DNA of 38,797 nt, from the NCBI GenBank assembly GCA_021797085.1, contig JAKAAG010000003.1:15598-54394 (forward strand). The letters run 5' to 3'. The position numbers and the translations under genes were made by a program. Of this stretch, positions 17,594-24,903 are shown one piece after another. A model generated the notes under the pieces. That model ran no database searches. It had not been told where the DNA came from and saw nothing but the letters and a program-made list of their open reading frames with translations. Source of the stretch: Nanobdellota archaeon (GTDB lineage: Archaea > Nanobdellota > Nanobdellia > Parvarchaeales > Parvarchaeaceae). The stretch's first letter is position 1; every line of letters begins with the position of its first letter.

Positions 17594-18804
17594 ACGCTAA
17601 ACTTTCCTTCTATTATCTTGTTTGTGATTTCATTTATACTTGACAGCTCTTCGTTTATAAAATTGATTATGTCCTTTTTCTGGTCTTTATTGATCTTTTC
17701 CTCCAGTATCAAGGAAAATGCCAGAGGTTTACTTAAATCGTTGCCTATCCTTCCGACCATCTTTATCTGGCTTTTCAAGCTGAATTTGTCATATATCTTC
17801 TTTGCTAAATCAAAGGAAAAAAGACTATAAATCTTTCCTATATGGTTTACAGGGTTTTTACCGGCTGCGGCCTCCAATGTCATTGTTCTATTCGGGGTTA
17901 TTAATCCATTTACACGGTTGCCTCTGCCAACAGCGCCATCATCTCCACTCTCTGCGCTTAACCCAGTTACTGTAAGGTAACATCCGTTTATTCCCCTTCC
18001 TTTTTTGTCCATCCCGTTTACTGCGAGTTCTATCTTCCTTTTTTGTTTTATACCATTCTCATTTTCCAGTTTTTCATTCAGCTGTTTAATGTATGACAAT
18101 GCTTCTTCTGTCACTTCCTCCTTCTTCTTGAAATAATCCTGTTCGGATGAAATAAAACGGTCTATCATCGCCATGGCTATTGTTATTTTTAGTTTGTTTT
18201 TAAGCCTTACTCCCATTATCTTTATATCTTCACCAGAAAACTGAAATTTTGATTTAAAGTCAGTGGAATTCAGATAGTTCTCAGTTTTTAATACCAAGCT
18301 TTCAAGTACACTGTAAGGATAATAACCGACTGCAAACGAAGTATCATTTGAGCCAGGTTTTCCATTCCTTTGAAATGCATCAGTAAGATTAACTGAACCA
18401 TTGTTTGTTTCAAATAGGTATCTCAATTGTTCTGGATTCAAAAATCGTATATTATGTTTTATCCAGTCCTTTGCAGAGTTCTCCGCGATTTCCTTTAATG
18501 GAATAGCTTCATTGTTTACAACCCCAGTTGCCCTGCCGGAAAAAAGGATTGTTATCGGTTTTATTATCTTTCCTCCATTGAATGCAGGCCGGGTTTCACC
18601 GCCTATTACTTCTAATTTGTCAACGTTATGGTGCAGTATCTTGCCGAAATGCTCAATATAGTACTTTGAAAGGTTCACTGAGAATTTTTCTGCTATTGAA
18701 TCTGCCAGGTAATCCGGGTGTCCCAATCCCTTTCTTTCTACTATCTCTATCCCCTGCTTTTCGATGTTTTTTGCAGTATTTTTTTCTATCGCTATAAAAT
18801 TCAT
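17587..18804 (-). CDS. mat: Archaeal-type S-adenosylmethionine synthetase
   Basis: [57 protein letters not shown]...[40 protein letters not shown]. Confidence 0.96.
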   Translation of the reverse strand: MNFIAIEKNTAKNIEKQGIEIVERKGLGHPDYLADSIAEKFSVNLSKYYIEHFGKILHHNVDKLEVIGGETRPAFNGGKIIKPITILFSGRATGVVNNEAIPLKEIAENSAKDWIKHNIRFLNPEQLRYLFETNNGSVNLTDAFQRNGKPGSNDTSFAVGYYPYSVLESLVLKTENYLNSTDFKSKFQFSGEDIKIMGVRLKNKLKITIAMAMIDRFISSEQDYFKKKEEVTEEALSYIKQLNEKLENENGIKQKRKIELAVNGMDKKGRGINGCYLTVTGLSAESGDDGAVGRGNRVNGLITPNRTMTLEAAAGKNPVNHIGKIYSLFSFDLAKKIYDKFSLKSQIKMVGRIGNDLSKPLAFSLILEEKINKDQKKDIINFINEELSSINEITNKIIEGKFSVC

Positions 18805-18927
18805 TTCAATATTAATTTTTCAACCGATTTAAGCTTATTTTTATTCATTTTTCAATGCAAAATAGCAAATTACCTGCTTTGTAATTGTTTGATAATCCAA
18901 AAGAATTTTCATACTTAAAAAATAAAA

Positions 18928-19001
18928 TGGTCTGGGGGAGATTTGGACTCCCGACCTTTCGATTATCAGTCGAACGCTCCACCGGGCTAAGCTACCAGAC
19001 C
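18928..19001 (-). tRNA. tRNA-Ile(GAT)
   Basis: Cloverleaf: GGTCTGG/CCAGACC acceptor, anticodon arm TTCGA-CTGATAA-TCGAA, T arm GGGAG-TCCAAAT-CTCCC, discriminator A; CCA not encoded. Confidence 0.93.
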
Positions 19002-19036
19002 CTAAACTATAATTTACCAATTTATTATTTATATGT

Positions 19037-19627
19037 TTAAGACTGCTTTGCAAATGAGAGTTTTATGATTTTGCCTATTACTTCGATGTTTTTCTTGTAT
19101 CCTTTGAATCTGTATTTTTCAGCTTCTTTTATAGAAAGGCTGTGTTTTCCAATTGATATCCTTTGAAAGCCGTTTAATTTGTCGTAGCAGAATTCATATA
19201 TTATAAAAATGCCCCTTGCATTTAGTTTTTTTAATAAGTACTTTATACTTTTTTCCTTTTCTTTCCAGTGATGGAAAGAGATCGTTGTAACTATCAAATC
19301 GAACTTTTCACTAAATAAAATGTGGCGGCTGCTCCCAAGTTCGTATTTTACGTTTTTTATTTCATTTTTAATGATTTTTCTCTCGGCTATCCTTTTCATT
19401 GAAGGAGATGGATCAACGCAGTATACCTCCGCTTTTTTAATTTTACTCAAAAGAAGTGAAAGGTCCCCAGGGCCCGCTCCGACGTCAAGTATTCTTCTTG
19501 GCCTGTATTTTTTTATATCATTTGCTATAAAAGAATAGAAACTCTTCATTGCTTTTGAAGAACCAAAAGAGTAAATCCTAGAAGAAACAAAACCGAATCT
19601 CTCCTCTCCTTTTTCGTAGTAGTCCAT
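19037..19627 (-). CDS. Class I SAM-dependent methyltransferase
   Basis: ILDVGAGPGDLSLLLSKIKKAEVYCVDPSPSMKRIAERK...FDLIVTTISFHHW. Confidence 0.88.
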   Translation of the reverse strand: MDYYEKGEERFGFVSSRIYSFGSSKAMKSFYSFIANDIKKYRPRRILDVGAGPGDLSLLLSKIKKAEVYCVDPSPSMKRIAERKIIKNEIKNVKYELGSSRHILFSEKFDLIVTTISFHHWKEKEKSIKYLLKKLNARGIFIIYEFCYDKLNGFQRISIGKHSLSIKEAEKYRFKGYKKNIEVIGKIIKLSFAKQS

Positions 19628-19733
19628 ATTAAATTTAATTTATTTGTAGTTATTACTTATAATAAAACTCAATTATATAAAAAATGCTCGTCTTATTTTT
19701 TGTTTTTTATATTATGCTTATTTTTAATAAAAG

Positions 19734-19806
19734 TGGACCGAATGGGATTTGAACCCACAGTCTCTCCCGTGCAAGGGGAGCGCGTTGCCAATTGCGCCAT
19801 CGGCCC
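19734..19806 (-). tRNA. tRNA-Ala(TGC)
   Basis: Cloverleaf: GGGCCGA/TCGGTCC acceptor with G3:U70, anticodon arm CTCCC-CTTGCAC-GGGAG, T arm GTGGG-TTCAAAT-CCCAT, discriminator A; CCA not encoded. Confidence 0.95.
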
Positions 19807-19895
19807 ATAAATCATATTTAATTATCAAAGGTTAATAAATGCTTTTATTTATTATTGTGCAATAAGCTTAAATCTGTTTTACACCTTTATAATTT

Positions 19896-20288
19896 ATGGA
19901 TAGAGCAGATAAAAGTGTTATTGATAGATTATTGGATTCAGCAAAAAAAACAAAAGGTGTTGTGGCCGTTTTACTTTTTGGGTCATATGCTAAGAAAAAA
20001 CAAACACCAATCAGTGATATAGATATTTGTATTATAGATTATAAAATATCTAAAGACGATAAGATTAACTTGTACACAAAATCAAATGAAAGAGTGCAGG
20101 TGTCGTTTTTTTCGGATTTGCCAATAGCCGTTAGGTTTAGGGTATTAAAGGAAGGCAAGATTTTATTCTTATCCGACAGAAATCTTTTTTATTCAATAAG
20201 GGCAGACACGCTTACAGAGTTTATGGATTACAGGCATGTTCTAGATTTCTACTATAAAAAAGCTTACAATATAAAATATGAAATTTGA
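19896..20288 (+). CDS. mntA: MNT-type nucleotidyltransferase antitoxin (MntA-like)
   Basis: LFGSYAKKKQTPISDIDICIID = GSx10DxD motif; paired with HEPN gene by 11-bp overlap. Confidence 0.87.
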   Translation: MDRADKSVIDRLLDSAKKTKGVVAVLLFGSYAKKKQTPISDIDICIIDYKISKDDKINLYTKSNERVQVSFFSDLPIAVRFRVLKEGKILFLSDRNLFYSIRADTLTEFMDYRHVLDFYYKKAYNIKYEI

Positions 20289-20682
20289 TAAAGTAAAGGT
20301 TGGAAAAGTTATATCAGACATAGAAAAGTATTCTATTGATTTAGAAGGCATTAAAATCAAAGGTCAGAAATCTCTTCATAATATAGAGTTTTATGGCGCT
20401 TCAATGCTTATATTCTCAATAGTAAATTCATACATAGACTTAGCAAACGAGATTATAAGCTCTAATTCCCTAGGTTACCCTTCGACATATTCAGACATGT
20501 TCGATTTGCTACAGCAAAGAAATATAATAAATGAAAGCGAATCCAAGGCATTTAAACGGCTAGTTAATATAAGAAATGCAATAGCTCACAGGTATTTCAG
20601 CATAACACAATTAGACATAATGAATGCAATTTCGGATTTAAAAAAAGTAAAAAAGTTAATTTCAATATTTAAGCAATGCTAG
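20278..20682 (+). CDS. hepT: HEPN/DUF86-family toxin (HepT-like)
   Basis: DUF86-like composition and RNAIAHRY = Rx4HxY motif. Confidence 0.87.
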   Translation: MKFDKVKVGKVISDIEKYSIDLEGIKIKGQKSLHNIEFYGASMLIFSIVNSYIDLANEIISSNSLGYPSTYSDMFDLLQQRNIINESESKAFKRLVNIRNAIAHRYFSITQLDIMNAISDLKKVKKLISIFKQC

Positions 20683-20719
20683 TATTGACAGTAAACCTTT
20701 ATAATTAAGCAAAACTATA

Positions 20720-22120
20720 ATGATATCTGGTATGAAGCTCATTAAAGACAAGTTCACATTTGACGATGTTCTGCTTGTTCCAAAGGTTTCTTCTGTAAAT
20801 TCAAGGTGGCAGGTCGACACCACAACTTATATTTCTGATAGGATAAAAATAAGCATCCCATTGATAAGCTCAAATATGGACACGGTTACAGAGCATGCAA
20901 TGGCAATAGCTATGGCCAAGGTGGGAGGAGTTGGTATAATACATCGTTTTAATTCAATAGAAAACGAAGTGCTTGAGATAACAAGGGTAAAACGAGAGCA
21001 GAACATAATAATAGAGAAGCCTTACGTTGTAGGCAAGGATTTCACAATAGGAAAGATAAGAGAGATGGTAAATGAAAAGAAAGTTACCAGCTTCCCTGTT
21101 GTGGAAAAAGGAAAGCTTATCGGAATAATAACAAGAAGAGACTTTGAATTTGAAGAAGACATGAACAAGAAGGTAAGCGATCTTATGACGAAAGACGTTA
21201 TAACATCCCATAAAGGAATTTCATTAGATGACGCAAAGAAACTGATGTACAAAAACAAGATAGAGAAGCTGCCTTTAGTAGACAAAGAAGGCAATTTGAC
21301 TGGAATGATAACTTCAAAGGATGTAAAGCTGTTGGATGGCTATTCAAAGGCATCAAAGGACAAGAACGGTAGATTAATCGTTGGGGGGTCCATAGGTATA
21401 GGAAGTGATTATCTGGAAAGGGCAAAGTCCCTAGTTGAAGCGGATGTAGATTTTATAGTAGTTGACGTAGCAAACGGTTACTTAGAGAAAACAGCAAAAG
21501 TTGTAAAGGAAGTTAAAAAATTGGGAGTAAGCATAGTTGCAGGAAACGTTGCCACCAAAGAAGGGGTCTTGAACCTCAAAAAAGCCGGGGCTGACTGTGT
21601 AAAGGTTGGTATAGGTCCTGGAGGGGCATGTTTAACAAGACCAGTTGCAGGAGTCGGTTATCCTCAGCTAAGTGCTATACTTGAATGTGCAAGGAATGGT
21701 GTTAATATAATAGCAGACGGCGGGATTAGCAAATCGGCAGATTTCGCAAAGGCAATTGCCGCAGGCGCAGATGCGGCAATGATCGGTGGCTTGTTTGCAG
21801 GAACAGATGAAAGCCCAGGAGTCGTAATAACAAAAGAGAACGTAAATTACAAATTCTATAGAGGAATGGCGTCAATAAACGCTTTTTCAGATAAGGCGTT
21901 AAAAACAGAAGAAGCAGCAGACCTTGAAGGTTATACTCCAGAAGGAACTGAAACTCTTATACCTTACAAAGGCAGCGTTCTCAAGATAGTAAATAATCTT
22001 ATGGGCGGGTTAAGGTCGTCAATGACTTACCTCAATTCTAAAGATTTGGTGGAATTCAGAAAAAATGCGGAATTTGTTCTTTTAACCGACTCAAGTAAAC
22101 GGGAAAGCAAATACAAATGA
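20720..22120 (+). CDS. IMP dehydrogenase/GMP reductase family enzyme with tandem CBS domains (specific activity uncertain)
   Basis: [41 protein letters not shown] pair, [37 protein letters not shown]. Confidence 0.92.
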   Translation: MISGMKLIKDKFTFDDVLLVPKVSSVNSRWQVDTTTYISDRIKISIPLISSNMDTVTEHAMAIAMAKVGGVGIIHRFNSIENEVLEITRVKREQNIIIEKPYVVGKDFTIGKIREMVNEKKVTSFPVVEKGKLIGIITRRDFEFEEDMNKKVSDLMTKDVITSHKGISLDDAKKLMYKNKIEKLPLVDKEGNLTGMITSKDVKLLDGYSKASKDKNGRLIVGGSIGIGSDYLERAKSLVEADVDFIVVDVANGYLEKTAKVVKEVKKLGVSIVAGNVATKEGVLNLKKAGADCVKVGIGPGGACLTRPVAGVGYPQLSAILECARNGVNIIADGGISKSADFAKAIAAGADAAMIGGLFAGTDESPGVVITKENVNYKFYRGMASINAFSDKALKTEEAADLEGYTPEGTETLIPYKGSVLKIVNNLMGGLRSSMTYLNSKDLVEFRKNAEFVLLTDSSKRESKYK

Positions 22121-22149
22121 TTTAAATAGCATATAACTATTATTATAAT

Positions 22150-23502
22150 ATGCAGAGAAAAACAAAAAGGAAGGTTAAGGTCAGTAGAAGCAAAGCCGTA
22201 AAAAAGACCGTTAAAAAGAAAGAGAAAGTGCATTCATTTCTTGAGCTGTACCTGCATGGTCTTGCTGGAGTAATAGGTTTAGGAGTGCTGGTTATCCCGC
22301 TTTTTGTTGCGTTAGTTTATGGGGGGGCATTCTCAATATATCTTGTCATTGGTGCAGGTTTTCTTGCTCTTCTGATTGCAATGTTGATATATGATATAAG
22401 TATAACTCACAACCATGACCCTTATAATTTTCTTAAAAACACAGTTACAAAGGAGTATTCCTTTATATTTGCATTTCTTCTCCTGGTCTCATTCATAATA
22501 ACAATCACTGCAGCGGGAATAGCTTCCGTAGGCGAGCTTTCTCTTTTCTTTGGGTTAAGCCCCTTCACTTCAATAGCTATAGTGGATATAGTCTTCGTTA
22601 TAATGTGGGTATTGATGTTCTATAATAAAGCAAGGAGAACTTTAAATTTCGCAGGAACATTAAAAATATTCTTCATCGTACTGCTTATAATTCTTGGCAT
22701 AATAGCTTTCTTCTCAAGCAAGACAGCCGCTCCTGCCGGAGTACAAATTTCTTATGTCCTGCCAGTTTCCGCGCCAATATTCCTATTTGGTCTGCTTATA
22801 TTACTATGGATGTATGGCGGTTTTGAAGGAGCGTCAATTGTTTACAAGGGCGAGAAGAGAACAGATGTTGCAAAGGCTCTGCTGGCTATAATAATAACTG
22901 CAATAATACTTTTCGGCTTAGTGCAGACTTTCGTATACGCGGCGGAAAACTCGGCTGCAGTTGGTAATCTAATTTATCCAATATTGTCAAGCGTTCCTAC
23001 CGCCAATATATTCACTGCAAACATATTGTCAGCCCCATTTGGTATGGGTGTTGAATACGTTGTAGTCGCATTGTCTATATTAGTTATGTTACTAACAGCA
23101 TTTGCCCTAATCAATGCTTCAAATAGGACATTAGATGACGTTTCAAAAGATGGTTTGATGCCTTCCTTCCTTCAAAGGGATGAAAATCTTAAGCTTCTTA
23201 TAACTGCGGCAGTTCCAATCGTTTTAATAACTATATTTGCACCAGTAATTGTTAATTCTGGCGTTTTTAGCTATCTTTCACTTATAATAATAAGTGCACT
23301 TGCGTTTGCAGCAGCGTTTGTTTTCTTTGCATTCGGTTATGGTTATGTTTATTCAAAGAAGAGAAATTACTCAAGGGCATTGTTTGGTTTCTTTGTTTTT
23401 GCGGTTCTTTTGGCTTTGATTGCCTTCTCTCCAATTCCTTTCCTGATAGGATTAATAATAATTCTAATAGTGGCGTTTATAGGCTATGCTTTGATAAAAT
23501 AA
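22150..23502 (+). CDS. APC-family amino acid/polyamine permease
   Basis: Lys-rich N-terminus then about 11-12 predicted TM segments; GLAGVIGLGVLVIPLF, LWMYGGFEGASIVYKGEKR, NASNRTLDDVSKDGLMPSFL. Confidence 0.85.
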   Translation: MQRKTKRKVKVSRSKAVKKTVKKKEKVHSFLELYLHGLAGVIGLGVLVIPLFVALVYGGAFSIYLVIGAGFLALLIAMLIYDISITHNHDPYNFLKNTVTKEYSFIFAFLLLVSFIITITAAGIASVGELSLFFGLSPFTSIAIVDIVFVIMWVLMFYNKARRTLNFAGTLKIFFIVLLIILGIIAFFSSKTAAPAGVQISYVLPVSAPIFLFGLLILLWMYGGFEGASIVYKGEKRTDVAKALLAIIITAIILFGLVQTFVYAAENSAAVGNLIYPILSSVPTANIFTANILSAPFGMGVEYVVVALSILVMLLTAFALINASNRTLDDVSKDGLMPSFLQRDENLKLLITAAVPIVLITIFAPVIVNSGVFSYLSLIIISALAFAAAFVFFAFGYGYVYSKKRNYSRALFGFFVFAVLLALIAFSPIPFLIGLIIILIVAFIGYALIK

Positions 23503-23544
23503 AGCTTTTATATTAGGTAGGTTCAAATAAAGTCAATATATAAT

Positions 23545-24090
23545 ATGGTAAATGTAAGGTTAAAGCAGGCATTAGCATTGTTCATAGCGATAGCTTTCGT
23601 TTCCTCTATTTTCTTTTTCTTTCCACATGTATCAAGTACGGCTCCGGTAAGTTATTATATAGTAGTTCCCTCTAGTGTATTGACTTCAAATTCTTCTTAT
23701 CTTGGTAATCCTATATCAGTTCAGCAAGGAGTGCCTGACAATATAATTGCTTTTTCATCTGCAGTACCTGTTTCAACTCTTTCTGCAGACAATATATCAA
23801 ATATGCTTGAATTTACAGAAAGTATGCTAACTCAGCAAAATATCTCATATAATGTATCTAATGGAAATATACAGTGCCTGTTCTCTAAACAGTTTGTACA
23901 GCCCTTGTGTGCAAATGCAAGTGAAGGCACTTCTTGGTTTCTTATTCAAGAGGGTTCAAACACGCCTTTACTACCGTCAGATGTAAAGCTTTCATCCATA
24001 AATTCAAATTCTACATTCATACTCGTATTTTTCACATCCGGCAATTCTTCGAATAGTTCAACTACAATCCCGAGGATAAATCTTAATTAA
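23545..24090 (+). CDS. Small secreted or membrane-anchored Ser/Asn-rich hypothetical protein
   Basis: N-terminal signal/anchor LKQALALFIAIAFVSSIFFFFP, then Ser/Asn-rich ectodomain with NxS/T sequons. Confidence 0.7.
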   Translation: MVNVRLKQALALFIAIAFVSSIFFFFPHVSSTAPVSYYIVVPSSVLTSNSSYLGNPISVQQGVPDNIIAFSSAVPVSTLSADNISNMLEFTESMLTQQNISYNVSNGNIQCLFSKQFVQPLCANASEGTSWFLIQEGSNTPLLPSDVKLSSINSNSTFILVFFTSGNSSNSSTTIPRINLN

Positions 24091-24092
24091 TC

Positions 24093-24157
24093 GGCGCAAT
24101 GATGAAATGAACACCTGCTGAGCTTTGCAATGAAGATTAGGGTAGCTTCTGAGCGCT
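24093..24157 (+). ncRNA. C/D box guide sRNA (archaeal snoRNA-like)
   Basis: Terminal stem GGCGC/GCGCT; C box ATGATGA 24099-24105; 12-nt spacer; D' CTGA 24118-24121; 8-nt loop; C' ATGAAGA 24130-24136; 12-nt spacer; D CTGA 24149-24152; then GCGCTTTT. Confidence 0.87.
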
Positions 24158-24203
24158 TTTATCCGATAAATAAACATTTATTCACGTAAATTTTTATTTA
24201 GAT

Positions 24204-24902
24204 ATGGCTAAAAAAATTTTAGGAGTAAAAATAAATGATCAATTGCACGAGATAAATCTGGGATATGTTAAGGCTTTTCTTATAGAATCTAAAGATGGTT
24301 TGATATTGGTAGATACGGGTTTACCAAATAGTGAGAAGAAAATAATTGCATATATAAACAGTATAGGTAAATCTGTCAGCGATATAAAATACATTCTGTT
24401 GACGCATTCGCACATGGACCATTTTGGAAGTGCTTATGCATTGCAGAAGATGAGCAATGCACACCTAGGAATAAGTGAACAAGGCATACCGTATGTTGAT
24501 GGCACTAAAGGTCTTTTAATGCCAGTATCAAATTCAAAATCCTTTAAAAATAAATTTTTCGTGCGTTTATTGCCGATAATGGCTAAATTTATGAAACCAA
24601 AGTACGTAAAACCAGATATAAAATTAAAAGAAGGAGTATTCCCAAAAGAGATGGGTATAAATGCAAAAATAATTGAAACACCAGGGCACACAAAAGATTC
24701 CATATCAATATACCTTGTGGATTCAAAAACGGCAATAGTCGGAGATTTACTCCAGGGAACTGACAAAAGACTGGAAACTCCTCCATTTTTTGAGGATTAC
24801 ATCTCTCTTATAAATAGCGTGAATAAAATAAAGGAATTAAAACCAGATTTAATCTGCGTTTCTCACGGAAAGGATCACAATGTAGACGACATTTTTGTAT
24901 GA
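24204..24902 (+). CDS. Metallo-beta-lactamase-fold hydrolase
   Basis: LLTHSHMDHFGSAYAL (HxHxDH), ETPGHTKDSISIYL, AIVGDLL, CVSHGKDH. Confidence 0.92.
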   Translation: MAKKILGVKINDQLHEINLGYVKAFLIESKDGLILVDTGLPNSEKKIIAYINSIGKSVSDIKYILLTHSHMDHFGSAYALQKMSNAHLGISEQGIPYVDGTKGLLMPVSNSKSFKNKFFVRLLPIMAKFMKPKYVKPDIKLKEGVFPKEMGINAKIIETPGHTKDSISIYLVDSKTAIVGDLLQGTDKRLETPPFFEDYISLINSVNKIKELKPDLICVSHGKDHNVDDIFV

Positions 24903-24903
24903 T

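Noticed and set aside
18805-18927. Second C/D sRNA in the intergenic region beside tRNA-Ile and in other intergenic gaps
   Set aside because: No paired RUGAUGA...CUGA boxes with appropriate spacing found on either strand.
18841-19053. 70-aa ORF (-) overlapping tRNA-Ile
   Set aside because: Reads straight through the tRNA gene; not a plausible CDS.
19880-20715. Shared acctttataatt sequence upstream of mntA (about 19882) and the guaB-like gene (about 20696)
   Set aside because: Most likely a TATA/BRE promoter element; 12 nt of AT-rich identity is not evidence for a specific regulon.
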